Below, piece by piece: positions 25,801 to 34,479 of a stretch of DNA of 64,000 nt (within the stretch, counting starts at the first letter, position 1; each line of letters opens with the position of its first letter). The notes under the pieces are model-generated. The model saw nothing but the letters and a program-made list of their open reading frames with translations. It made no database searches and was not told where the DNA came from. Origin of the DNA: Arthrobacter sp. M4 (GTDB lineage: Bacteria > Actinomycetota > Actinomycetes > Actinomycetales > Micrococcaceae). The stretch covers positions 288,386 through 352,385 of the forward strand of contig NZ_JAIWYX010000004.1 in assembly GCF_020251205.1 (NCBI RefSeq). The letters are read 5' to 3'. The translations under genes were made by a program, and so were the position numbers.

Positions 25801-27824
25801 GCGTTCTCCTTCAGGGTGCTCTGGTTGACGAGGGTGTTGTGGATGGCCCTGACAATCAGCGCCATGGACACGGCACCGGCGTCGGGGGTTCCCAAGCTCT
25901 TTTCGGCGTGCGGGCGGGCCCGGCCCATCAGGGGCAGCAGCTGCGCGGTGGCTTCGGCGGCATGCTCGGCCACGCTGGCTGCGGCACCCCAGGCCTGCCC
26001 AAGGTTCTGCCCGACGGTGACGCCTTCGGACAGCGAGTCGCTGAACGGTGCGAGGACGTCCACCAGGGTCTTGTCGCCCACGGAGGCCTTGCCGAAGTCC
26101 ATGATCGAGCGCTTCGCCTCCGCAACGCCGGCGGCCATTTTCGCGGCGGTGGGTGCGTCGGTGTCCCCCACAGCTTGCCCGACGGCCCGCAGCGCCATCC
26201 CCCACAGCGCGCCCGAGGTTCCGCCGGCTTTGTCCGCCCAGGCGTCCGCGGCCAGGTTCAGGGTGGTGCCGGCACCGGCACCGCGTTCGACGGCGTCAGC
26301 GGCGGCTGCCGCGGCAGCGTGCACCCCGCGTTCCATGCCGATGCCGTGGTCCCCATCGCCGGCAACCGCGTCGATCCTGCCCAGTTCGTCCACGTTCGCG
26401 TCGATCACATCCCTCGCGGCACCAAGCGCGGCAAGGACGCGGACGGCCGCGGCACGGGATTCTTCCGAAGCAACCGGGATGGAACGTTCGGCGGCGTCGT
26501 TCCCGGCGGCGTCGTTCCAGGCGGCCAGTTCATCCGTGGTCAGGGCCTGGGCCGTGACGGCACCGCGTCGGAAAGCAGGCGCATCGCACGGAGCCAACCA
26601 CAAGGATTCGAGTTCCTCGTCCAGCCAGAACAGGGTCAGGGAAGTGCCGGCCATGTCAAAGCTGGTCACCAGCTCGCCCACCTGGGGGTCCACGATCTCC
26701 AGTCCGGCTTCCTCAAGCAGCTGCGCGACGCGGCGGTAAACCACAAACAGCTCTTCGTACTTGACACTGCCCAGTCCGTTCAGGATCGGGACCACTCGGC
26801 GCTTCGACATCGAACCAGCATCGGACGCGCGGCTCTCGGCGACGCCGCCGTCGGCGCGGCGGTCGGTCACGCGGCCATCGGTAATGCGGCCGCCGGCGAC
26901 GCGGCCACCGTCAACTGGGCCATCGGCGACGCGTCCATCGGCAACGCGTCCATGGGCAACGCGGCCATCGGTCACGCGGCCATCGGCAAAGCGGCCATCG
27001 GCAAAGCGGCCATCGGTCACGCGGCCATCGGCAACGCGGCTGTCGGCGACGTTGCCGCCGGACACAGTGCCGCCGTCGAGGTCTTCCGGAATCTCCGCGA
27101 GGAGGTCCTTCACCAGCAACTCGGCTAGCTCGTCCGCCGTCGGGATGTCCGTCTCCCGGATGCCAGGCTCGCCGTGGATGCCCATGCCAACCGCCATCCG
27201 GCCCGCCGGAACCGTGAACAGCGGATCCTTCGCTCCCGGTAGCGTGCAGCCTGTGAACGCCAGTCCAAAGGACCGCGTGCGGTGGTTGGCGCGTTCAGCG
27301 ACCTTGACGACGTCGTCCAGCGTATAGCCGGCCTCGGACGCGGCGGCAGCTACCTTGAACACGGTCAGGTCACCCGCAATACCCCGGCGCTTGTGCTTCT
27401 CCGCCAACGGCGCGGAGGATATGTCGTCCGTGACGGCGACGCTACGGCAGTCGATGCCGTCCGCCCGGAGTTTGTCCTGGGCCTGGGTGAAATGCAGCAC
27501 GTCACCGGCATAGTTGCCGTAACTGAGCAGCACGCCGCCACCATTATCAGCGGCCTTCGCCACGCTGTAGACCTGCTGCGCGGACGGGGAAGCGAAGAGG
27601 TTGCCCATCGCCGCGCCGTGCGCCAGCCCCTGCCCCACCAGACCCGCGAAGGCCGGATAGTGACCCGAGCCGCCACCAATCACCAACGCCACGCTGCCCG
27701 GGGTGCTGCGCGTGCTGCGGGCCACACCGCCGGAAACGCGGCGCACCCAACGGCCATGGGAAGCGACAAAGCCTTCGATCATCTCATCAGCGAACGCGGA
27801 AGGCTCGTTGTAAAGGCGGGTCAT
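25797..27824 (-). CDS. lerK: Dihydroxyacetone-kinase-type L-erythrulose kinase (DhaK-DhaL fusion)
   Basis: 675 residues. The DhaK half has [23 protein letters not shown] and the substrate-binding His in [10 protein letters not shown] (residue 217). The DhaL half (from ~470) has the Mg-ATP Asp cluster in [13 protein letters not shown] and [13 protein letters not shown]-dependent fused kinases of this type include LerK, which phosphorylates L-erythrulose; glycerone is the alternative substrate. Residues ~258-333 are a run of five-residue repeats ([15 protein letters not shown]...) inserted inside DhaK, just before [16 protein letters not shown]. First enzyme gene after the transporter. Confidence 0.83.
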   Translation of the reverse strand: MTRLYNEPSAFADEMIEGFVASHGRWVRRVSGGVARSTRSTPGSVALVIGGGSGHYPAFAGLVGQGLAHGAAMGNLFASPSAQQVYSVAKAADNGGGVLLSYGNYAGDVLHFTQAQDKLRADGIDCRSVAVTDDISSAPLAEKHKRRGIAGDLTVFKVAAAASEAGYTLDDVVKVAERANHRTRSFGLAFTGCTLPGAKDPLFTVPAGRMAVGMGIHGEPGIRETDIPTADELAELLVKDLLAEIPEDLDGGTVSGGNVADSRVADGRVTDGRFADGRFADGRVTDGRVAHGRVADGRVADGPVDGGRVAGGRITDGRVTDRRADGGVAESRASDAGSMSKRRVVPILNGLGSVKYEELFVVYRRVAQLLEEAGLEIVDPQVGELVTSFDMAGTSLTLFWLDEELESLWLAPCDAPAFRRGAVTAQALTTDELAAWNDAAGNDAAERSIPVASEESRAAAVRVLAALGAARDVIDANVDELGRIDAVAGDGDHGIGMERGVHAAAAAAADAVERGAGAGTTLNLAADAWADKAGGTSGALWGMALRAVGQAVGDTDAPTAAKMAAGVAEAKRSIMDFGKASVGDKTLVDVLAPFSDSLSEGVTVGQNLGQAWGAAASVAEHAAEATAQLLPLMGRARPHAEKSLGTPDAGAVSMALIVRAIHNTLVNQSTLKENA
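26841..27063 (-). repeat. 15-bp minisatellite inside the kinase gene
   Basis: About fifteen units near GCGGCCATCGGCAAC on the plus strand, each coding five residues (consensus DGRVA on the minus strand). Neighbouring units differ by one or two bases, the mark of slipped-strand or recombinational expansion. All lengths keep the frame. Confidence 0.9.
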
Positions 27825-27950
27825 TGCGGTTCTCCTGGGTTGTGTGGCTGCGGTTTTGCGTGGCGGTTTTTAGGCCGGATGTACTGTTCCCGGCTGAATG
27901 GGCTGACCGGGGCTGATTGGGCTGGCTGGGCAGGTGCGGTGTCAATCGGC

Positions 27951-28098
27951 GCGGCGGCTCGTCGCCGGGGTGAGGGACGACGTCGGACGCTCTGCTTTGC
28001 GGCGGCTCGTCGCCGGGGTGAGGGACGACGTCGGACGCTTTGCTTTGCGGCGGCTCGTCGCCCGGGGTGAGGGACGACGTCGGACGCTCTGCTTTGCG
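27951..28098. repeat. 48-bp tandem repeats between transporter and kinase genes
   Basis: Three units at 27951, 27999 and 28047, with a fourth truncated, share GCGGCGGCTCGTCGCC and GTGAGGGACGACGTCGG. They fill much of the 307-base gap (27825-28131) between the transporter stop and the kinase start. No gene or T-tract terminator was seen in that gap; the kinase ATG is preceded by AGGAG on the minus strand. Confidence 0.88.
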
Positions 28099-28131
28099 GC
28101 GGGCCGACGGTCCCGGCGGCCCGCCAAAGAC

Positions 28132-29499
28132 TTACGGCTCCGCGTGGTGGCCGGCGCCTGTGGGATCAAGCGCTTCGGCGGCTACGCCCTGGCTGACGCG
28201 TCCGGCGCGGCTGAGGGCGACCATGAGGATGCAGGACAGGAGCATGAAGCCGCCCACCACGAACATCGGAACGGTGTAGTTACCGGTCCAGTCCTTCAAC
28301 CAACCCGTGATGTATCCGGCGCTGAAACCTGCCAGGTTGCCCACGGTGTTGATGAGCGCGATGCCAGCAGCTGCCGCAGCGCCGGTCAGGAACTGCGTAG
28401 GCACGGTCCAGAAGTTGGGCAGGGCCGCGAAGATGGACATGGCAGTGATCGTGATGACGGCGATGGTTGCTGCCGGGGAACCAGCGAACAGGGCCAGCGG
28501 GATGCTCAGGCCGCCCACGAGGGCCGGGATCGCGATGTGCCACGTCTTGACGCCGCGCTTGGTGGCGTCCTTGGACCAGAAGTACAAAGCGAACGCTGCG
28601 GGCAGGTACGGGATGGCTGTGATGAGGCCCTTCTGAAGGACGTCGAACTTTGTGCCGTAGATGCCTTCGAAGCCGGCGATGATGGTCGGCAGGAAGAAGC
28701 CGAGGGCGTACAGGCCGTAGATGAAGCCGAAGTAGATCAGCGACAGGACCCACACTCGGCCGTTGCCGAACACGGTACGGACGCTGACGTGCTTGTTGCT
28801 GGCAACAGTCTCGTTCTTTTCCTTCTCCAGGGCACCGGTCAGCCAAGTCTTCTCGTCGGCGGTGAGCCACTTGGCCTTGGCTGGGGAGTCTGCCAGGTAG
28901 AACCAGGAGATGATGCCGATGATGATGGCGGGCAGGGCCACGCCGAAATACATAAAGCGCCAGCCTTCGAGGCCGAAGAACAGGCCGTGCTGCTGGATGA
29001 GGGCACCGGCCAACGGAGCGCCGATCACGGTGGTCAGCGGCTGTGCCAGGTAGAAGAGGGCCAGGATCTTGCTGCGGTGCTTGGCAGGAACCCAGAGGCT
29101 CAGGAAGAGGATGGCGCCAGGGAAGAAGCCAGCCTCGGCCACGCCCAGGATGAAGCGCAGGATGTAGAGCTGCTCAACATTTCCAACCCAAGTGAACAGC
29201 AGGGAGACGATGCCCCAGCTGACCATAATGCGGGCCAGCCAGCGGCGGGCACCGAACTTGTGCAGGGCCAGGTTGCTGGGGACCTCCAGCAAAATGTAGC
29301 CGATGAAGAAGACTCCGGACGCAAAACCGAACTGCGCCGCGTTCAGCGCAAGGTCCGTGTTCATGCCGTTGGGGCCGGCAAAGGAGATGGCCGTGCGGTC
29401 CAAATAGTTGATGAAGAACATCAGGGCGACGAACGGCACCAGCCGAACCGCGACCTTCTTGATGGCGGATCGCTCGACCGCCGTTTGCGTGGTGTCCAC
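28132..29499 (-). CDS. MFS transporter, anion:cation symporter type
   Basis: 455 residues from GTG, with AAGGAG 6 bases upstream. Twelve hydrophobic segments are visible, with FFINYLDRTAISFAGPNG in helix 1 and FGARRWLARIMVSWG in the loop 2-3 region, as in the ACS family that imports sugar acids (galactonate, tartrate, glucarate). As first gene of the operon it is the probable importer of D-apionate or a related acid. A GntR-type operator overlaps its promoter. Confidence 0.85.
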   Translation of the reverse strand: MDTTQTAVERSAIKKVAVRLVPFVALMFFINYLDRTAISFAGPNGMNTDLALNAAQFGFASGVFFIGYILLEVPSNLALHKFGARRWLARIMVSWGIVSLLFTWVGNVEQLYILRFILGVAEAGFFPGAILFLSLWVPAKHRSKILALFYLAQPLTTVIGAPLAGALIQQHGLFFGLEGWRFMYFGVALPAIIIGIISWFYLADSPAKAKWLTADEKTWLTGALEKEKNETVASNKHVSVRTVFGNGRVWVLSLIYFGFIYGLYALGFFLPTIIAGFEGIYGTKFDVLQKGLITAIPYLPAAFALYFWSKDATKRGVKTWHIAIPALVGGLSIPLALFAGSPAATIAVITITAMSIFAALPNFWTVPTQFLTGAAAAAGIALINTVGNLAGFSAGYITGWLKDWTGNYTVPMFVVGGFMLLSCILMVALSRAGRVSQGVAAEALDPTGAGHHAEP

Positions 29500-29619
29500 G
29501 TTGACTCCTTGGTGTATTCCACCCGTTGGGGGAAGCGCCCTTCTCTGGACGTGTTCGGGTTGGATTTCTCAGTCCGGACCTGCCCGTGCGGGCACGACCG
29601 GCTTTAAGCGCTTGAAAAA

Positions 29620-29662
29620 ACGATAGGTCCAAAACGAAAATTGGTCAACCGGTTGACTGCAA
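29620..29662 (-). promoter_or_regulatory. Apionate operon promoter with GntR/FCD operator
   Basis: On the minus strand TTGACC (29643-29648) is 17 bases from TATCGT (29620-29625), a good sigma-70-type promoter. The perfect 14-base palindrome GTCAACCGGTTGAC (29644-29657), flanked by outer TTG/CAA, overlaps the -35. A bound regulator would exclude RNA polymerase. Confidence 0.7.
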
Positions 29663-29720
29663 TGATTTTCTGCTCGCTCGTTCAGTGAGGCGGCGGTGGG
29701 GGCTTTGGCCGTGCCGTAGG

Positions 29721-30016
29721 GGCGCCATCTGTCAACGTCAGCGATGAAGGCTTGCAGTCGGGGTCACTGGCGGAGGCCGCCCGATCGGCGGCCTCCGCCA
29801 AAATACGGGTTGGCACGGCAGATGCTTCAGCGGGGGCGGCGCCATCTGTCAACGTCAGAGGTGAAGGCTTGCAGTCGAGGTCACTGGCGGAGGCCGCCCG
29901 ATCGGCGGCCTCCGCCAAAATACGGGTTGGCACGGCAGATGCTTCAGCGGCGCCGGCGCCATCTGTCAACGTCAGCGATGAAGGCTTGCAGTCGAGGTCA
30001 CTAGCGGAGGCCGCCA
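29721..30016. repeat. 117-bp tandem repeats with internal hairpins
   Basis: Two full units (from 29721 and 29838) and part of a third (from 29955) share GGCGCCATCTGTCAACGTCA. Full units contain a perfect 13-bp hairpin, GGCGGAGGCCGCC with GGCGGCCTCCGCC (29769-29799 and 29886-29916). They occupy the space between the operon promoter and the divergent regulator gene. Confidence 0.9.
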
Positions 30017-30042
30017 GGCCCAGGCCAGCCTGGGCAAAGATC

Positions 30043-30061
30043 GGTCATCCGGTTGCTACCC
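30043..30061 (+). promoter_or_regulatory. Second GntR-type operator, at the regulator gene
   Basis: GGTCATCCGGTTGCTACC (30043-30060) resembles the operator at 29644 (GGTCAACCGGTTGAC). TACCCT at 30056-30061 could be the -10 of the regulator gene, which would make that transcript leaderless. Autoregulation is inferred. Confidence 0.5.
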
Positions 30062-30062
30062 T

Positions 30063-30812
30063 GTGAAGGTGTCAGGAAATTCCGCCGCTGCAGCGGCCAA
30101 AATGAGCGCCGCCCTCACGCCGATGGAGCATGGCTCCGTTGTCTCGGAGGTCGCGGAACGGCTGCTCGCATACTTCACCAGCGGCGACATCGCGGTAGGA
30201 ACCAGGCTCCCAGCCGAGCGTCAACTGGCAGCCTCGCTCGGCGTCGGGCGTTCCGCAATCCGGGAAGCACTGGCGGCGCTGGAAATCCTGGGAATTGTCA
30301 TCGTACGGCCGGGCTCCGGCACGTATCTGCGGGACGGAGTTTCCGAACTACTCCCCCGCACGCTCAGCTGGGGGCTAATGCTCGGCGAACCCCGCACGCG
30401 CGAGCTCGTCGAACTGCGCAGCGGGCTGGAAGTTCAGGCCGTGCAGCTTGCTGCCCGAAGGATCACGGACGAAGCACTGGACCGGATGCAGGCAAACCTG
30501 GACGCAATGGAAGCCAGCCTGCATAACCTGAGCGCTTTTGTTGAAGCCGACGCCGCCTTCCACCGGGAAATTGCAGCTGCGTCCGGGAACCAGGTACTCC
30601 TGGAACTGTTACAGAGCATCCGATCACTTCTGCGAATCTGGGTGGACCGGGCCCTTACCGACGAAGGCCATGCCGCTGCTGCGCTGGCCGAGCACCGGGA
30701 AATCTTCCACGCCCTCAAGTCGCGGAATGTCGAGGCCGTGACCCAGGCCATGGCATCGCATATGGGAACGGCGTCGCGCCGCTTGCTAGCTGGCTACGAC
30801 GCCGCCCAGTAA
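30063..30812 (+). CDS. GntR-family regulator with FCD domain
   Basis: 249 residues. The winged helix is LPAERQLAASLGVGRSAIRE with GIVIVRPGSGTYLRDG; the C-terminal helical FCD domain has ELRSGLEVQAVQLAARR and an AEHREIFHALKSRN metal/ligand segment. FCD regulators usually sense organic or sugar acids. It is divergent from the apionate operon and similar palindromes lie at both promoters. Start uncertain: GTG 30063, GTG 30069 (leaderless if TACCCT is the -10) or ATG 30102. Confidence 0.88.
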   Translation: MKVSGNSAAAAAKMSAALTPMEHGSVVSEVAERLLAYFTSGDIAVGTRLPAERQLAASLGVGRSAIREALAALEILGIVIVRPGSGTYLRDGVSELLPRTLSWGLMLGEPRTRELVELRSGLEVQAVQLAARRITDEALDRMQANLDAMEASLHNLSAFVEADAAFHREIAAASGNQVLLELLQSIRSLLRIWVDRALTDEGHAAAALAEHREIFHALKSRNVEAVTQAMASHMGTASRRLLAGYDAAQ

Positions 30813-30829
30813 CGCAGTCCCCCACACAG

Positions 30830-30886
30830 CGAGATGGCAGTTAATGCCAATCCCAGCGCCTGGAACCGGCGTTAACTGCCATCTCG
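30830..30886. terminator. Inverted repeat between convergent genes
   Basis: Perfect 15-bp arms 30830-30844 and 30872-30886 (CGAGATGGCAGTTAA and its complement) with a 27-base loop. It lies between the GntR and VOC genes. There is no T-tract, so termination is likely but not certain. Confidence 0.65.
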
Positions 30887-30910
30887 AGTGATGCCAGGCT
30901 TTCTCCGGAG

Positions 30911-31318
30911 TTAGAGCTGGTACTCCGCCTGGACGCCCAGCGATTCGTGGATACACAGGATGTTGTGCTCAGTGTCCATGAACCAGGCACTCTTCTCATC
31001 AGGTGCGGTCCAAATGTGGTTTTTAGTCTTCATTTCCGGCAAATCGTAGTCCTGGAACTCGATGCCTTGGGCCGCCATTTCCTCCATAACGTGCTCGATG
31101 TCATGAACTTCGAAACTCAGGGCGGTATGCTCCGAATGCTTTCCGTCCTGGACCGGCATCAGCTGCAGCGTGTGGCCGCCGGCTGTGCCAAACAAGTCAT
31201 TTCCGTCCCATGTCATCCCACGGTGCTGGAGTCCGAGCTTCTCGGCGTAGAAGTTCCGGGCCCGGGCGGCGTCGTCGACCGGTAGAACGGTAGTGGCTGT
31301 ATCAAGGGCAAATTTCAT
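30911..31318 (-). CDS. VOC (glyoxalase/bleomycin-resistance fold) protein
   Basis: 135 residues starting MKFALDTATTVLPVDDAARA, with a strong AGGAGGTG about 9 bases before the ATG, which decides against a longer in-frame start. The beta-alpha-beta-beta-beta units, NFYAEKLGL and metal-ligand positions such as HTALSFEVHDIEHV fit VOC metalloenzymes or drug-binding proteins. Substrate unknown; no informative neighbour. Confidence 0.85.
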   Translation of the reverse strand: MKFALDTATTVLPVDDAARARNFYAEKLGLQHRGMTWDGNDLFGTAGGHTLQLMPVQDGKHSEHTALSFEVHDIEHVMEEMAAQGIEFQDYDLPEMKTKNHIWTAPDEKSAWFMDTEHNILCIHESLGVQAEYQL

Positions 31319-31444
31319 AAAACACCCACCTCCTACGGAATGCATCTTACGCTCGGCCCAGTCGCCAAATCGATGGGTTTTGTGGTCCAGCTCCCCATAT
31401 CCGCAGCGCAACCCGTCGCCCCATGAGGCCGGCAGGCATAAACT

Positions 31445-31684
31445 GTGCGCGTGAACTGGACGGACGAAATTCCGCCGTGGCTACCGCCAATCGGAGGCAA
31501 GGGACCACGACATCACCGCGGCCGGGCGCTAATCATCATCGGCCTGACCATCCTGTCCGGATTTATGGTTTTCGCGATCGTTTTGAGCGCCGTCGGTGGC
31601 CGTCACACCATTTACGGCCTATTGGTCGGCGCAATTGGCCTGATACTGCTTATCACCGGCCTCCTCCGCCGAAATCGGCGCTAA
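31445..31684 (+). CDS. Small two-helix membrane protein
   Basis: 79 residues from GTG (an alternative GTG is at 31451). The first 30 residues are Pro/Gly/His/Arg-rich, then two hydrophobic helices (ALIIIGLTILSGFMVFAIV and IYGLLVGAIGLILLITGLL) and a basic tail RRNRR. No ribosome site is clear, so it may be leaderless. Function unknown. Confidence 0.6.
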   Translation: MRVNWTDEIPPWLPPIGGKGPRHHRGRALIIIGLTILSGFMVFAIVLSAVGGRHTIYGLLVGAIGLILLITGLLRRNRR

Positions 31685-31702
31685 GCCTCATCAAACGCAA
31701 CT

Positions 31703-31735
31703 AACGGCAATCCGAACGATCAGGACTGCCGTTAC
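31703..31735. terminator. Hairpin between convergent genes
   Basis: TAACGGCA and TGCCGTTA form perfect 8-bp arms with a 17-base loop between the small membrane-protein gene and paaZ. ACTGCGTTTTA follows on the plus strand. Confidence 0.6.
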
Positions 31736-31750
31736 TGCGTTTTAGACGAA

Positions 31751-33853
31751 CTATTTCTCGACGAGAGTGAGGACGTCGTATGTGGCCACGATCTCGTCAT
31801 CCTGATTGGTGAGCACAGCGTCCCAGGCCACCTCGCCGTACTCATCAGTTTCGCGGGGCGTGATCCTCTTGGCCGTCAGGGTTACTCGGAAAGAATCTCC
31901 CGCCGCCACCGGCTTGACGAAGCGCAGGTTCTCCAGCCCGTAGTTGGCCAGCACGGGACCCGGCGCCGGCTCCACAAACAGGCCCGCCGCCCAGCTCAGC
32001 TGCAAGTAGCCGTGAGCCACGATGCCCGGGAAGAACGGGTTGGCTTCAGCCGCCTCCTGGTTGGTGTGGGCGTAGAAGGTGTCACCCGTGGAGTTCGCGA
32101 AAGCCGTTATGTCCTCCAACGTCACCTGCCGAAGCCCGGACCGCACGGCATCGCCGACCCGGAGCGTCGCCAGCGACTTCCGGAAGGGGTGCGTGGACTC
32201 GGTCTCAAGGGTGAAGTTTCGGTCGGCGCCGGTGTGCCAAACACCGGTAACCGCTGTAAGCATGTTCGGCGAACCCTGGATGGCGGTGCGCTGCATGTGG
32301 TGCAGCACGGAACGGATTCCGCCCAGTTCCTCGCCACCGCCGGCCCGGCCGGGGCCACCGTGGACCAGGTGGGGGACGGGCGAACCGTGCCCCGTGGACG
32401 TGCGGGCGTCTTCCCGGTTGAGCATCAGGACCCGGCCATGGTGGGCCGCGATCCCTGTCACCAAAGTCGAAGCCACCGACGGATCGTTGGTACAGACCGT
32501 CGCTACCAGGGAACCGCCGCCCCGGGCGGCGAGCCGCACGGCGTCGTCGAGGTCTGAGTAGCCGATCACGGAGGAAACGGGACCGAAGGCTTCCAGCGAG
32601 TGGACGGCCTCGGCGTCGACGTCGTCCCAGCTCAGCACCACTGGGGACATAAACGCGCCGCCTTCGACGACGCCAACGGTTCCGTCCGCGGAGGTGACCG
32701 ACGGCGAATCGAGCGATCCGTAGGCGAGCTCACCGCCGGCGTCGAGCATGGATTGCACGGCGGCGCGAACGTCGGAGAGCTGCTCAAGGGACGCGAGAGC
32801 GCCCATGGTGACGCCCTCGGCGCGCGGGTCGCCTACAACAACGCGCTGCTCCACGCGCTCGCCGATGGCGGCAACGACATCGGACACCAGGTTTTGGGGC
32901 ACGATGGTGCGGCGAATCGCTGTGCACTTCTGGCCGGCCTTGACGGTCATTTCGGTGACCACGGACTTGATGAAAGCGTCGAACTCAGGTGTGCCAGGGA
33001 CTGCATCGGGACCGAGAATTGCGGCGTTGAGCGAGTCTGTCTCGGACGTAAAGCGCAGGCCGCGCAGGCCGACGCTCGGGTGCTGCTTGAGTGAGTTGGC
33101 GGTGGACGCGGAACCTGTGAAGGCGAGCAGGTCACGGTAGTCGAGGTGGTCCATCAGGTCCCGCGCGGGGCCGGAGATGAGTTGCAGCGATCCGGCAGGA
33201 AGGATGTTGGACTCGACAATGGCCTTCACCACCGCGGCCGCCACGTAGCCGGTTGGTGTGGCCGGCTTAACGATGGTGGGGACACCCGCAATGAAGGCGG
33301 GCGCGAATTTCTCCAGCATCCCCCACACCGGAAAGTTGAACGCGTTAATCTGGACGGCGACGCCGGGGATTCGAGTGTAGATGTGTTCCCCCACAAATGA
33401 ACCATCCTTGGACAGAACCTCCATGGGTCCGTCCACCACAACCTGGGAGTTGGGAAGCTCGCGGCGACCCTTGGAGCTAAAGGTGAACAGCACGCCGATG
33501 CCGCCGTCTACGTCGATCATCGAGTCAACCTTGGTGGCGCCGGTCTGGTACGAAGAGCGGTAGAACTCCTCGCGCCGGCCGTTGAGGTATTGCGCCAGTT
33601 CTTTCAGCTTGAGCGCGCGCTGGTGGAAAGTCAGCTTGCCAAGTTCCGCCTGGCCTATGGTCCGGCCGTATTCGACGACGGCAGCCAAGTCGAGTCCCTC
33701 GGTGCTCACTGTGGCCAGCGTGGCGCCCGTGCTCGCATCCCGGACTGGGACGCCCAGGGGGGAGGCAGACTCCGGCGTCCACCAGGCATCCTTCACGAAG
33801 CTCGGGACGGTTTCAACGGCAGTGGCTTCGGGGGCGAATGCGGCTGTGGTCAT
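31751..33853 (-). CDS. paaZ: Bifunctional oxepin-CoA hydrolase / semialdehyde dehydrogenase PaaZ
   Basis: 700 residues. The N-terminal ~520 residues are an aldehyde dehydrogenase (FTSETDSLN with the general-base Glu, KAGQKCTAIRR with the catalytic Cys). The C-terminal part is a MaoC-like hydratase (DITAFANSTGDTFYAH and FPGIVAHGYL, with the Asp/His pair). PaaZ opens the oxepin-CoA ring and oxidises the resulting semialdehyde. The gene is alone but its promoter carries operator site B, shared with paaI. Confidence 0.93.
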   Translation of the reverse strand: MTTAAFAPEATAVETVPSFVKDAWWTPESASPLGVPVRDASTGATLATVSTEGLDLAAVVEYGRTIGQAELGKLTFHQRALKLKELAQYLNGRREEFYRSSYQTGATKVDSMIDVDGGIGVLFTFSSKGRRELPNSQVVVDGPMEVLSKDGSFVGEHIYTRIPGVAVQINAFNFPVWGMLEKFAPAFIAGVPTIVKPATPTGYVAAAVVKAIVESNILPAGSLQLISGPARDLMDHLDYRDLLAFTGSASTANSLKQHPSVGLRGLRFTSETDSLNAAILGPDAVPGTPEFDAFIKSVVTEMTVKAGQKCTAIRRTIVPQNLVSDVVAAIGERVEQRVVVGDPRAEGVTMGALASLEQLSDVRAAVQSMLDAGGELAYGSLDSPSVTSADGTVGVVEGGAFMSPVVLSWDDVDAEAVHSLEAFGPVSSVIGYSDLDDAVRLAARGGGSLVATVCTNDPSVASTLVTGIAAHHGRVLMLNREDARTSTGHGSPVPHLVHGGPGRAGGGEELGGIRSVLHHMQRTAIQGSPNMLTAVTGVWHTGADRNFTLETESTHPFRKSLATLRVGDAVRSGLRQVTLEDITAFANSTGDTFYAHTNQEAAEANPFFPGIVAHGYLQLSWAAGLFVEPAPGPVLANYGLENLRFVKPVAAGDSFRVTLTAKRITPRETDEYGEVAWDAVLTNQDDEIVATYDVLTLVEK

Positions 33854-33928
33854 CGTCGACGGGTCCTTCCAAGGAGGGGTCTCACGGCTTGGGCCAGGGA
33901 TCTTCCCATGCGTTTGGCGGGATGATGA

Positions 33929-33950
33929 TTACTGACCGGCCGTTCGGTAA
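33929..33950 (-). promoter_or_regulatory. TetR-type operator before paaZ (site B)
   Basis: Imperfect palindrome with TTACTGACCGG on one side and CCGTTCGGTAA on the other (plus strand). It shares the TTAC/GTAA ends, 22-base length and CGTTCGG core with site A. It lies about 75 bases before the paaZ start. Confidence 0.65.
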
Positions 33951-34479
33951 TGTAAATAGGGTACATGACGTTCCGCTTCAGCACACTAGTCCCGTCCCAG
34001 ATTCCCGGCAGGTGAGGAAGCTGAGACACTCCGGAAACATGCCGCCGCAGAAAAGAAACATTGACCGGCTACGCTTCTTGACACTTGGACAACGAGGTCC
34101 AGCAACGAAGGGAAGTTCACCAACAATGTTTCTCTTGAGCGGAATCACCCTCTTTCTTGACGGCGGCCGAAAAGGTTTCAGCGGCTCGTGGGGTGAGGGC
34201 AATAACACTACGGATTTCCCCAGCGGCCAACTGACTTCCACAGCCTGGGCCGGCTGGTGGCATGACGAGGTCGCGGGCCTGGCAGAAAGGCCTGCCACCG
34301 CAGCAGAGTGAGCTCGCACGGCCCCGAAATGACGTGGAGTCAGCTCACGCGAAGCCAGCTGAGGCAGCAAATAGGGTACCGACCACCCGTTACAACGTGA
34401 TGCCTTCGGCGTAGCCTCAACCCTGAGCGCCGAAACCCTGTGGCCGCCGGCCGCATCGCCGCTCCGAGGAGGCGTCACG
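33951..34479. other. 529-base region without a confident gene
   Basis: The paaZ promoter side is at the left and a GGAGG site for the SGNH gene at the right. A 61-codon open frame (34126-34311) is listed separately with low confidence. AGTCAGCTCACG...AGCCAGCTGAGG near 34340 is a weak imperfect repeat. Nothing else was recognised. Confidence 0.5.
34126..34311 (+). CDS. Possible small protein (61 aa), doubtful
   Basis: Frame from ATG reading MFLLSGITLFLDGGRKGFSG and containing SGSWGEGNNT and TAWAGWWHDEV. GAAGGGAAG lies about 12 bases upstream, further than ideal. Third-position G+C is lower than in neighbouring genes. It may be chance; kept because no other gene explains the region. Confidence 0.25.
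   Translation: MFLLSGITLFLDGGRKGFSGSWGEGNNTTDFPSGQLTSTAWAGWWHDEVAGLAERPATAAE

Noticed and set aside
27951..28098. 48-bp repeats considered as a CRISPR array
   Set aside because: Units are directly adjacent with no unique spacers, and no cas genes are present.
29752..30066. Open frames on both strands through the 117-bp repeats
   Set aside because: The period is 39 codons, so any frame free of stops in one unit stays open. No ribosome sites, and both strands are open equally.
31710..31720. CCGAACGATCA resembling half of operator site A
   Set aside because: It lies in the loop of a terminator-like hairpin between convergent genes and lacks the flanks.
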